Assembly: GCA_012271025.1 (NCBI GenBank)
Contig: JAAXHF010000565.1
Location: 1-10,071 of the forward strand
Direction: 5' to 3'
Length of the DNA: 10,071 nucleotides
Source of the DNA: Deltaproteobacteria bacterium
Lineage (GTDB): Bacteria; Desulfobacterota_B; Binatia; Bin18
Part shown: positions 1 to 6,853 of the stretch, in pieces
Position numbering within the stretch: the first letter of the stretch is position 1
How the letters are laid out: each line of letters begins with the position of its first letter
The notes under the pieces: generated by a model
What the model was told of the DNA's origin: nothing
Databases searched by the model: none
The model's input: only the letters and a program-made list of their open reading frames with translations
Made by a program: the position numbers and the translations under genes

Positions 1-490
1 CGTTGGTGATGAACATCTTGCGGCCGTTCAGGTAATACATATCCCCGCGCCGGACCGCCTGAGACTTCATGCCCAGCACGTCGGTGCCGGCCGACGGCTC
101 GGTCATGCACATACCGCCCACCCACTCACCCGACATGACTTTCTCGAGATAGCGACGGCGCTGTTCGTCGTTGGCGTTGCGACAGAAATTGTTCACAAAC
201 AGCATCGCGTGCGCCAGATAGGCCAGACACAACCCGGGATCAACGGCCGACAGCTCCTCGTGAACGATGACGGCCGCCACGGCATCCATGCCGGCCCCAC
301 CGTAGCGCTCCGGCACCGAGATACCGAGCAGACCCAGGTCGCCCAGCTGACGGAACAGGTCGAGGTTGAAGCGTTCCTGCCGGTCCGCTTCGAGCGCCTG
401 GGGTTCGACCTGTTCGAGGGCGAAGTCTCTCACTGTTTGGCGCAGCAGGACGTGCTCCTGGCTCGGTTCAAAAAGGCTGTCGGTTCCCAT
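1..490 (-). CDS. Acyl-CoA dehydrogenase, N-terminal part (runs off the window)
   Basis: Read on the minus strand from the ATG at 490, this gives 163 codons open to the window edge, so the 3' part of the gene lies outside. The protein starts MGTDSLFEPSQEHVLLRQTV, the usual helical N-terminal domain of acyl-CoA dehydrogenases. It continues with LGDLGLLGISVPERYGGAG, then the FAD/substrate-binding middle segment with MCMTEPSAGTDVLGMKS and LNGRKMFITN, both hallmarks of the family. These flavoenzymes insert a 2,3 double bond into an acyl-CoA thioester and pass electrons to ETF. The catalytic Glu and C-terminal domain are not visible, so the substrate (branched, short or long chain) cannot be assigned. 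A GGGGAG ribosome-binding site lies about 8 nt upstream of the start. The start is 22 bp after the stop of the amidohydrolase gene on the same strand, suggesting cotranscription. Confidence 0.9.
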   Translation of the reverse strand, partial: MGTDSLFEPSQEHVLLRQTVRDFALEQVEPQALEADRQERFNLDLFRQLGDLGLLGISVPERYGGAGMDAVAAVIVHEELSAVDPGLCLAYLAHAMLFVNNFCRNANDEQRRRYLEKVMSGEWVGGMCMTEPSAGTDVLGMKSQAVRRGDMYYLNGRKMFITN

Positions 491-512
491 ACCGCGTTCT
501 CCCCGGGCGGCC

Positions 513-1973
513 TCAGGCCGGTGCCTGGTCCTGGGTCACACAGGCGCGGACCTGCGACTCGATCGCCGTGCCGACAAAGAAGTCGGGGTTCATGCTCGTC
601 CACAGCCGGACCGGATTGGCAAACACAAAGTCACGGAAATCGTCCGGGCTGAGCACGCCGTCCTCAACCCCTTCGTAGGCCTCGCCCAGCACATCGGTCA
701 TATCCGGCACGTCAAAGTGGCCGATGTCCGAGCCGAAGACTGCGTTGAGTTTCGCCCCAAACGGATTGACCTGACGGTTGAACGCCCAGGCGTTGACCGG
801 ATCATCCGCCTCGCAGCCAAAATAGAAATTCGACACGAACAGGTCCCGAATGTCCTCGGCGCGCTCAATCTGACACCGGGCAAAGTCGTCGAGTTGCTCG
901 GGTTTGTCGGTCAGCAGCCCCTGGCCGATGGACGAGCGCAGCTCGCCCACCTTGTCCACCATCCCGGTGGAGCCGTAGCGCCGGATCAGGTCAACGAGGA
1001 GTTCGTGGTTCAGGTTGGCCGGATTGACCGCTTCCAGCGCCCCGGGGTTGCGCTTGCTCCAGTGGCCGATCAGATCGCTGTACAGGCCGCACGCCCAGCC
1101 AACCCCGCCCTCCAGAAACGAGAAACGCAGCCGGGGAAAGCGCCGGGTCACCCCGTTCATGAAGATGGACTTGCACACGGCTTCGCTGGCTGCGGCAAAG
1201 TGGCCGATGTGGTTATACACGAAGTTGGAAATCGAGGTCCGCAGCCCAATGCCCGACGAGGCCGAATGAAAGCTGGGCGGGATACCGAGTTCCACACACT
1301 TGGCCCACACCGGGTCGTAGTCGTGCTCGCTATCCAGCCCCAGAGTATCGTGCCACTGGGCGTAGCGGCTGGCCTCGGGCGTCTTTTTGGCCACCGCCGG
1401 GACCGGTCGGCGCTGGAGGCTGGCCAGCATGGCCGCCTTGGTGCCGCAGTGCGCGGCCACAAACTCCAGCTCTTCAACCGCCTCCTGGGGTGTGTGCATG
1501 GGAATCACTGCAGCCGGGGTCAGGCGGTCCTCCAGGCCCTTGAACTGCTCGGCCGTATACATATTGAACGCGCGGCAGGCCGCCCGGCGCACCTCCTCGT
1601 CGCGCAGAAAGGGGGCGAACAGGGCGCCCCCGGTGGGATACATGACCGAAAAGTCCAAGCCCAGCTCGCCCATCCGTTCGTACAACAGCCTGGGCAGCAT
1701 GGCCGTGGCCCGGTCCCGCGTATTCTCGGTCGGCACCCCCCACCAGGCGGGTTGCAGCATCCGCCGCTCACGGCGCTCCTGGCCGGACAGCTGAGCCCAC
1801 TTCTTATTACCAAACTGGTTGGCGACTTTCTGGTAGCGCTCGACAATGCGCTGGCCGCCGACTTGGTGCAGATAATCCAGGGCCGCGGGTTCAAACTCGA
1901 TCCAGTGACCATCGGAATCGATCACCGGGTGAGATAAACGGGCGTGGATACTTTCGGCTGATGCGTGTGGCAT
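513..1973 (-). CDS. Amidohydrolase-2 family metal-dependent hydrolase
   Basis: A 486-aa protein of the amidohydrolase_2 (TIM-barrel) family, whose members hydrolyse or decarboxylate carboxylated and ring substrates in the cytoplasm using a divalent metal. The barrel opens with the Asp-x-His type motif in VIDSDGHW (residues 17-24; His23 is the likely metal ligand). Further likely ligand or active-site positions are His236 in PPSFHSASSG, His255/His258 in NHIGHF, Glu288 in FLEGGVGW and Asp416 in FGSDIGHFDVP. No signal peptide is seen. The ATG at 1973 is preceded by a perfect AGGAGG (1980-1985 on the complement) at good spacing, which fixes the start. Long ORFs on the opposite strand here are coding shadows. 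The acyl-CoA dehydrogenase gene follows 22 bp after the TGA stop, so the pair may act in one degradation route, but no substrate can be inferred from sequence alone. Confidence 0.88.
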   Translation of the reverse strand: MPHASAESIHARLSHPVIDSDGHWIEFEPAALDYLHQVGGQRIVERYQKVANQFGNKKWAQLSGQERRERRMLQPAWWGVPTENTRDRATAMLPRLLYERMGELGLDFSVMYPTGGALFAPFLRDEEVRRAACRAFNMYTAEQFKGLEDRLTPAAVIPMHTPQEAVEELEFVAAHCGTKAAMLASLQRRPVPAVAKKTPEASRYAQWHDTLGLDSEHDYDPVWAKCVELGIPPSFHSASSGIGLRTSISNFVYNHIGHFAAASEAVCKSIFMNGVTRRFPRLRFSFLEGGVGWACGLYSDLIGHWSKRNPGALEAVNPANLNHELLVDLIRRYGSTGMVDKVGELRSSIGQGLLTDKPEQLDDFARCQIERAEDIRDLFVSNFYFGCEADDPVNAWAFNRQVNPFGAKLNAVFGSDIGHFDVPDMTDVLGEAYEGVEDGVLSPDDFRDFVFANPVRLWTSMNPDFFVGTAIESQVRACVTQDQAPA

Positions 1974-2178
1974 GGGTTTCCTCCTCGTGCGTCGGACAGC
2001 TCAGACTTCCAGCCTCACCGATTGCTGTGCACAATGCAACTCCAGTCGGTGCTGGACTGTCCCCGTCTCTCCCCTAAACGCTCGGCGCCGACAGGTCAAG
2101 ATGACAGGCCGGAGACTCACTTGAGGCGGGCGTCGGCGGTATCGCGGAAGGCAGGTCGGACGAGCAGGTAAGAGTGCC

Positions 2179-2934
2179 TCACGACACCAGACAGGCTTGG
2201 AGCGGAACAATCGCCAGAGAGTCCGGGCCCAGACTGTATCCGGAAACCCGATGTTGCAGCACCGGATAGAACGGTGTCTCGCCCGAACGGAGTTGCTCCG
2301 TCCTCTGGAGAACCTGGCGGACGTATTGCCGAGTCTCCACATAGGGGAGGTGTTGACGCTCCTCCAGGATGGTCGGCCCCATATTATAGGCAGCCAGGGC
2401 GGTTTGCTGATCATCGAAGAGAGACAGCATGGTTTTGAGATAGCGCAATCCACCGTACACGAGGATCGGCAAGGAGTGTTCAGACCGAGACAGGCCGACT
2501 TCTTCCAAGGCGCCAGGTCTGATTTGCAGAGGTCCACGACCGCCTCGGCGGCCCTGTTTCATCGGATTGTGGGCGTCACTTTCCTGAATCAGGACGGCCA
2601 GGGCCAAGGGCTCGTCAAGCTCCAACTCCCGCGCCAGGCAGCGGGTATACTGTCCCAGGGTGAGTTTGCTGGGGGGCTGGGAGGGCTGGGGCTTGATCTG
2701 TTGCTGGGGGAGCTGATCCGTGACCGGCGGCTGCGGAGTCACCGCTATCTGTACGATTTGGTTCGGTTTTTGGCTCGACTCTTGATTCGATTCTTGGCTC
2801 GGTTCTTGGACGGGCATTGGCGCCGAACTCGCCGGTGGCCGCAGGACGAGGAACCCGACGCTCAGCAGGACGGCGCCGAGGCAGGTATAACGCCACGCCG
2901 GATAGGTCGGTGAGGAAGACGGGACAGTGTTCAT
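2179..2934 (-). CDS. Membrane-anchored lytic transglycosylase (SLT domain)
   Basis: A 251-aa protein that probably cleaves the MurNAc-GlcNAc bond of peptidoglycan in the periplasm. Residues about 14-32 form one hydrophobic segment (signal anchor). Residues 41-90 are a low-complexity Gln/Pro/Ser linker with four tetrapeptide repeats (QEPS, QESN, QESS, QKPN). Residues about 93-215 resemble the SLT goose-lysozyme-like domain: catalytic Glu118 in LIQESDAHNP, the substrate loop GGRGPLQIRPGA (131-142), AAYNMGP (181-187) and YVETRQYVRQVL (198-209). The substrate loop departs from the common GAxGLMQ form, having GRGPLQ. An in-frame ATG further upstream (3060) exists, but the start at 2934 is preferred: it has AAGGAGA about 10 nt upstream and puts the hydrophobic segment near the N-terminus. 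A second ATG at 2943 lies too close to that site. No cotranscribed partner is evident. Confidence 0.82.
   Translation of the reverse strand: MNTVPSSSPTYPAWRYTCLGAVLLSVGFLVLRPPASSAPMPVQEPSQESNQESSQKPNQIVQIAVTPQPPVTDQLPQQQIKPQPSQPPSKLTLGQYTRCLARELELDEPLALAVLIQESDAHNPMKQGRRGGRGPLQIRPGALEEVGLSRSEHSLPILVYGGLRYLKTMLSLFDDQQTALAAYNMGPTILEERQHLPYVETRQYVRQVLQRTEQLRSGETPFYPVLQHRVSGYSLGPDSLAIVPLQACLVS
2761..2808 (-). repeat. Four 12-nt tandem repeats in the transglycosylase linker
   Basis: Four imperfect 12-nt units sit end to end (2761-2772, 2773-2784, 2785-2796, 2797-2808), each ending in TTG on the plus strand and carrying a central TTCG or CTCG. In frame they encode residues 43-58 of the lytic transglycosylase as QKPN, QESS, QESN and QEPS (reading up the plus strand). 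A 12-nt unit keeps the frame, so copy-number change would alter only the tether length between membrane anchor and catalytic domain. Confidence 0.75.
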
Positions 2935-2986
2935 ACGACACATTTCTCCTTGAGACGAAACTTTTCCTGAGTATGCGCAGATCAGC

Positions 2987-3027
2987 AAAACTGGAGGGGA
3001 GAAACGGGGGTAACCCGTGTCAGTTTT
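2987..3027. repeat. Nested inverted repeat (hairpin candidate) upstream of the transglycosylase gene
   Basis: The outer arms AAAACTG (2987-2993) and CAGTTTT (3021-3027) are perfect complements. Inside them ACGGG (3004-3008) and CCCGT (3014-3018) form a second perfect stem around a 5-nt loop, with an asymmetric internal bulge on the left side. It lies about 50 bp upstream of the transglycosylase start, in its probable 5' leader on the minus strand. Each strand has a run of only four T after the stem, too short for a confident terminator. A leader hairpin or protein-binding site is equally possible. Confidence 0.4.
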
Positions 3028-3082
3028 CAGAAGCGGTGCAGGACAGGGGCGGGATGTCACCCGAATTGATTCGCCGGGACAA

Positions 3083-3101
3083 GTCTCCTAGCATGGGAGA
3101 C
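3083..3101. repeat. Perfect 6-bp inverted repeat upstream of the PutA relic
   Basis: GTCTCC (3083-3088) and GGAGAC (3096-3101) are exact complements separated by 7 nt; a T-G wobble would extend the stem by one pair. It ends 25 bp before the ATG of the decayed proline dehydrogenase fragment. It could be an old operator or leader hairpin of that gene. Nothing else in the sequence shows a function. Confidence 0.35.
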
Positions 3102-3126
3102 ACAAGGCGCGCGTGGGAGATCCGGT

Positions 3127-3682
3127 ATGGCGGCATTTCAGTATCCAGGGTCCGCGACTACAGACGCCTCGCTCGACCAACTTGCTGAGCGGGCGATTGC
3201 TCTGGCCGCCCGTCTTTTGACCAACGCCAAACAGTGACAGAACGACCAGAAACTCACTTATGATAGCAAAATTGCCCGCAGGATGGAAGATCCACCGGGC
3301 AAAGCCCTGACGCTGGCGCTGGCCGACCAAGCCTTCCGCAGCCGCGCTCCGGCCCGGATTGCCGACCAACTCACACACCTGATCGAGCAGTATGGGGTGT
3401 CGCCCTACTTCGCCGTGTAGGACCAGGCCAGCCTCTTCCCACACGGCCTGATGGCCACCTGCATGCCCCGGCTGGTCGTTCGCCGGATCGCGGCCAGGCT
3501 GCGGCATGAAACACACGATGTGATTCTTCCGGCCGAAGAGCGGAAGATGCGGGCCTATCTGGACGAGCGCTACCGGACCGGCACCCGGCTCAACCTCAAA
3601 GCTGGGCGAGGCCACTCCGGGCGAAGACGAGGCCGAACGTTTTCTGCACGTCTATCTCTCTCTGTTAGAGCGTGACGATATG
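3127..3682 (+). pseudogene. putA: Decayed N-terminal fragment of a PutA-type proline dehydrogenase
   Basis: Reading from the ATG at 3127 gives a protein that resembles the N-terminal region of bifunctional proline dehydrogenase / glutamate-semialdehyde dehydrogenase, but it is broken. Recognisable pieces are KIARRMEDPPGKALTLALAD, QAFRSRAPARIADQLTHLIE, VVRRIAARLRHET, VILPAEERKMRAYLDER and TGTRLNLK. An in-frame TGA (3235-3237) and TAG (3418-3420) interrupt it. Near 3598-3602 the frame shifts, and the family-like LGEATPGEDEAERFLHVYLSLLERDD continues in another frame. Similarity stops at about 3682, where the intact family would continue with the proline dehydrogenase barrel; the rest of the gene and the whole aldehyde dehydrogenase domain are absent. 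The remnant ends 25 bp from the 3' end of the convergent PQQ dehydrogenase gene. Family assignment is from memory of conserved motifs. The symbol marks family resemblance only. Confidence 0.72.
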
Positions 3683-3707
3683 AAGGGCGGGAGCAGCCTG
3701 AGCGGCC

Positions 3708-5429
3708 TCACTCGTCGGCCAGGGCAAAGACCCACAACACCCCGCCCTGGGGCACATGGACGGTGTGGCCAAAGGCTTTGTCGAGCAGCTCCTGTTTGCG
3801 CTGGGCATCCACGCCCCAGCCGGACTGCACGGCAATATACTGCACGCCGTCAATCGCGTAGCTGCTGGGCACGCCGGTCACCCCCGAGTTGGTCCGCTGC
3901 TGCCACAGCACCTCACCGCTTGTGGCGTCAAAGGCGCGGAAGTAGCGGTCGTTGGTGCCGCCCGAGAACACCAGACCTCCGCCGGTGGTCAGCACCGGTC
4001 CCCAGTTGTGGGACCGAAAGGTCGTCGTCCAGACCTGTTTGCCGGTGTTCATGTCCCAGGCTTGCAGCTCGCCGATATGCTCCTTGGCGTCCTCGTGCAG
4101 GATGATCTCGATATCCGAGATTTTCAGCCCGACGAACAGATCGCCCGGCCGATAGGTGGCCGGCTCGCCCTGCATGGCGCCGCACAGATTTTCGTTGGCC
4201 GGGATGTAGACATAGCCGGTCTTGGGATTGTAGGCCGACGGCGGCCAATCCTTGCCACCCCACACCGAGGGGCAGAACTCGGCCCGCTTGCCGATATCGG
4301 GGATCTTGTCCGGATCGTACTCGGGGCGGCCGGTCTGGGGATCGAGCCGGGTGAACACGTTCTGGCGGACAAACGGCTGGGCATCGACAAAGCCGATTGT
4401 ATCGGCGCTGCGCTCCAATAGCCACAGGTAGCCGTCGCGCCCGGCGTGGACCAGACCCTTGAAGGTCCGACCGTCGCGTCGCACGTCGAGCAATAGCGGA
4501 GCCGACACCTCGTCCCAGTCCCAGGACCCGTTCCAGTGGTACTGGTGATGGCCCTTGAGTTCGCCGCTGTCAGCGTCGAGGGCGATGACCGAGGTGGCGT
4601 ACAGATTATCGCCGGGACGGGCGCTGCCCATAAACGGCCCGCCGTTGCCCGTCCCCCAGTAGGTCAGGTTCGTCTCCGGGTCATAACTCCCGGTGATCCA
4701 GATCGACACTCCGCCGGTCTTCCAGCTGTCCCCAGCCCAGGTGTCGTGACCGGGCTGGCCGGGGCCTGGAATGGTATGGGTTTTCCACACCGACTCACCC
4801 GTCTCGGCGTCGAATGCCTGGATGAAGCCCCGAATCCCCATCTCGCCGCCGGACATGCCGACGATGACCTTGCCCTTCACAATCAGCGGGGCCAGGGTCA
4901 TGTAATAGCCGGCCAGGTAATTCTCGACCTCGGTCTCCCACACCACCGCACCGGTCTTGGCGTCCAGCGCCACCAGATAGGCGTCAACCGTGGCCAGGTA
5001 GACCTTGTCCCCATACAGGCCGACTCCCCGGTTGGTCGGATGCAGCTGGAACAAATCCTCGGGCAACTCGCGGCGGTAGCGCCACAGCAGGTCACCTTTT
5101 CTGGCATCCAGGGCCAGTACCTGATTCTGCGGGGTGGTAATGAACATCACCCCGTCATTGACAATCGGCGGGGCCTGATGACCCTCGTCGACCCCGGTCG
5201 AGAAGGTCCACACCGGCACCAGACGCTTGACATTCTGGGGCGTGATCTGATCCAGCGGACTATAGCCCCAGCCGTCATAGGTCGCCCGGTACATCAGCCA
5301 GTTTTCCGGCTCGGGCTTGAGCAGGCGCTCGTCGGTGATCGGGCTGTAGGTGTCAAGCGCCTGGGCAGCGGCAAAGCCGGGCAGTCCTCCCAGGACCAGT
5401 AGAACGATCAGAACAATGCGTGTGGGCAT
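3708..5429 (-). CDS. PQQ-dependent alcohol dehydrogenase (quinoprotein, periplasmic)
   Basis: A 573-aa quinoprotein of the methanol/ethanol dehydrogenase family, which oxidises alcohols in the periplasm with PQQ and a metal ion and passes electrons to a cytochrome c or similar carrier. A Sec signal covers residues 1-22, with cleavage likely after AAA. Propeller-blade motifs of the form LDAxTGxxxW recur (ALDAKTG 155-160, AFDAETG 205-211, ALDADSG 283-289). By family alignment, Glu196 (SGGEMGIRG), Asn262 (GTGNGGPF) and Asp304 (WDWDEV) match the metal ligands and catalytic Asp. Asp306, two residues on, matches the extra acidic residue seen in lanthanide-using members. The adjacent cysteine pair usual near NRGV is missing: the segment is QLHPTNRGVGLYGDKV, and only Cys386 and Cys416 are obvious in the protein. 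No cytochrome c domain is fused. GAGGAAA lies about 6 nt before the ATG. The P450 gene ends 42 bp upstream. Confidence 0.93.
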   Translation of the reverse strand: MPTRIVLIVLLVLGGLPGFAAAQALDTYSPITDERLLKPEPENWLMYRATYDGWGYSPLDQITPQNVKRLVPVWTFSTGVDEGHQAPPIVNDGVMFITTPQNQVLALDARKGDLLWRYRRELPEDLFQLHPTNRGVGLYGDKVYLATVDAYLVALDAKTGAVVWETEVENYLAGYYMTLAPLIVKGKVIVGMSGGEMGIRGFIQAFDAETGESVWKTHTIPGPGQPGHDTWAGDSWKTGGVSIWITGSYDPETNLTYWGTGNGGPFMGSARPGDNLYATSVIALDADSGELKGHHQYHWNGSWDWDEVSAPLLLDVRRDGRTFKGLVHAGRDGYLWLLERSADTIGFVDAQPFVRQNVFTRLDPQTGRPEYDPDKIPDIGKRAEFCPSVWGGKDWPPSAYNPKTGYVYIPANENLCGAMQGEPATYRPGDLFVGLKISDIEIILHEDAKEHIGELQAWDMNTGKQVWTTTFRSHNWGPVLTTGGGLVFSGGTNDRYFRAFDATSGEVLWQQRTNSGVTGVPSSYAIDGVQYIAVQSGWGVDAQRKQELLDKAFGHTVHVPQGGVLWVFALADE

Positions 5430-5471
5430 ACCGATTTCCTCGCTGTGTGCTGCCCGCGTTCTCTGTCCCCT

Positions 5472-6770
5472 TCAGGCGACCGGCCGGAACTCGATGTGCA
5501 GCTCCTTGAGCGCCCGCAGGGCGACGTTGGGGGCGACGCCGAAGTCATTCCTGCCCGGCGCAAACCACATCTCGTCAACCCGCTCCAGCAGCGTCTTGAA
5601 CGACCAGTACAGCTCACGCCGGGCCAGCGGCGCACCCAGACAGTGATGGACGCCGGAGCCAAAGGCCAGATGCCGGCCGGGCTTGTCGCGCTCCAGGTCC
5701 AGCGCCTCGGGGCAGGCGAACTCCCGCTCGTCGCGGTTGCCGGCGGCGTAGCGCAGGTTGATCAGCGCCCCCTTGGGGATGCTGACGCCGTGCAGCTCGA
5801 TGTCTGTGGCGGCGACCCGGAACAGTCCCTGGACCGGGCTCTCCAGGCGCAGCACCTCCTCGACAAAGGTGCGCAGATAGGCGTCCGGTTCGGCTTTGAG
5901 CAGCCGCCAGGCCGGCGGGTTGTCAATCAGCAGCTTCACGCCAAAGCCGATGGCGTTGGTCGAGGTCTCGGCGCCCCCGACAAAGGTATCGGCCATCATT
6001 TCGGCGTGCAGCTCATTATCGTTGAGCGGCCGCCCCCACTCGGGAATAACGCGGTTGACCAGCTCGGACAGCAGCGTGTCGTCAGGCTCCTTGCGCAGCC
6101 GCTCGAAGATGGGCTGAAAGTAGTGTTGGGCCTCGATCTCCATCTCCACCGACCAGTGTTCTTCCGCCTCGGTCTGCATCATGCCGAGGCGTTGGACCCA
6201 GGCGTCGGTCCAGGCTTTGATCTTCCAGATGTCCGCTTCAGGAACGCCCATCTGGCGGCCGATGATAATCAGGGGCAGCGGGACGGCAAACTGCTTGACC
6301 CAGTCGCAGCGGCCGGCGTCGATGAACGCGTCGATCAGCCGAGAGGCGGTTTCCCGGACGAAGGGGTCCATCTCGTTGATCTTCCGGGGGCGAAACGCCT
6401 CGTTGAAGATGGCCCGCATCTGCCGGTGGTTGGGATCGTCGCGGGCGGCCAGCGTCTGGGCCGGCACCCAGCCCTTGTCCTCGTACAGCTTCAGGATCCG
6501 CTCCGCGCGCTGTGGGTCGATCCGGTTCCGTCCACCGCTCTGCCCGCCGCGCATGCTGCTGACAAAGCGTTCGGTGTCGAGCAAGACCTGGTGCAAATCC
6601 TCGAAGCGGGTAATGACGTAGAAGCCGGTCAGCGGATCGCGCCACACCGGCGCCTCATCGCGCAGCTTCTGGTAGGCGTGATACGGGCAGTGCTGCAGGT
6701 CCACATCCAGCAGATTGATGTCGTCAAGGGACTCCGGCACGACCGGCCGGTAGGGCACTTTTTCGGTCAT
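5472..6770 (-). CDS. Cytochrome P450 monooxygenase
   Basis: A 432-aa soluble bacterial-type P450, expected to insert one oxygen atom into an organic substrate in the cytoplasm using electrons from a ferredoxin system. The I-helix oxygen-activation motif is VGGAETS (264-270, acid-alcohol pair Glu268-Thr269). The K-helix ExxR is Glu305-Val-Leu-Arg308. The heme-binding loop is FGSGVHHCLGAP (370-381) with proximal Cys377. There is no signal or membrane anchor, and length is normal for bacterial P450s. The start ATG has AAGGA about 7 nt upstream. It sits between a Rieske gene (83 bp upstream) and the quinoprotein gene (42 bp downstream), all on the minus strand. No ferredoxin or ferredoxin reductase is in the window, so redox partners must come from elsewhere. 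The substrate and CYP subfamily cannot be told from this sequence alone. Confidence 0.95.
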   Translation of the reverse strand: MTEKVPYRPVVPESLDDINLLDVDLQHCPYHAYQKLRDEAPVWRDPLTGFYVITRFEDLHQVLLDTERFVSSMRGGQSGGRNRIDPQRAERILKLYEDKGWVPAQTLAARDDPNHRQMRAIFNEAFRPRKINEMDPFVRETASRLIDAFIDAGRCDWVKQFAVPLPLIIIGRQMGVPEADIWKIKAWTDAWVQRLGMMQTEAEEHWSVEMEIEAQHYFQPIFERLRKEPDDTLLSELVNRVIPEWGRPLNDNELHAEMMADTFVGGAETSTNAIGFGVKLLIDNPPAWRLLKAEPDAYLRTFVEEVLRLESPVQGLFRVAATDIELHGVSIPKGALINLRYAAGNRDEREFACPEALDLERDKPGRHLAFGSGVHHCLGAPLARRELYWSFKTLLERVDEMWFAPGRNDFGVAPNVALRALKELHIEFRPVA

Positions 6771-6853
6771 TGAGGTTTCCTTGGACTGATTGTTCCCAGG
6801 ATTCTTTCACCTTCATACTGGACGCGCAACGCGGACGAAGAGAACCGCCCGGC

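Noticed and set aside
366..1937. A 523-codon plus-strand ORF opposite the amidohydrolase gene
   Set aside because: It has no recognisable motifs, is rich in Arg/Gly/His/Pro as GC-rich antisense shadows are, and lies opposite a gene with clear motifs and a perfect ribosome-binding site.
2082..2091. A 10-bp palindrome (TCGGCGCCGA) in the spacer upstream of the amidohydrolase gene
   Set aside because: Short GC palindromes are expected by chance in DNA of this composition; there is no loop, no T-run and no second copy nearby. The rest of 1974-2178 shows nothing else.
2197..2913. A 238-codon plus-strand ORF opposite the transglycosylase gene
   Set aside because: Antisense shadow; the minus strand shows a membrane anchor, catalytic Glu and the AAYNMGP motif.
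2935..3060. Upstream extension of the transglycosylase to the ATG at 3060
   Set aside because: It would cover the inverted repeat and place 42 non-conserved residues before the membrane anchor; the start at 2934 has AAGGAGA in front.
3235..3420. Stop-codon recoding (TGA/TAG read through) as an explanation for the PutA-like ORF
   Set aside because: Other genes here end at TGA (amidohydrolase, Rieske, toxin, antitoxin), two different stop codons would need recoding, and there is also a frameshift and a truncation.
4536..5402. A 288-codon plus-strand ORF opposite the quinoprotein gene
   Set aside because: Antisense shadow of a gene with clear signal peptide and PQQ motifs; no family features of its own.
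5445..6773. A 442-codon plus-strand ORF opposite the P450 gene
   Set aside because: It mirrors the P450 gene across its whole length. The P450 frame has the heme loop, ExxR and I-helix motifs, so this is an antisense shadow.
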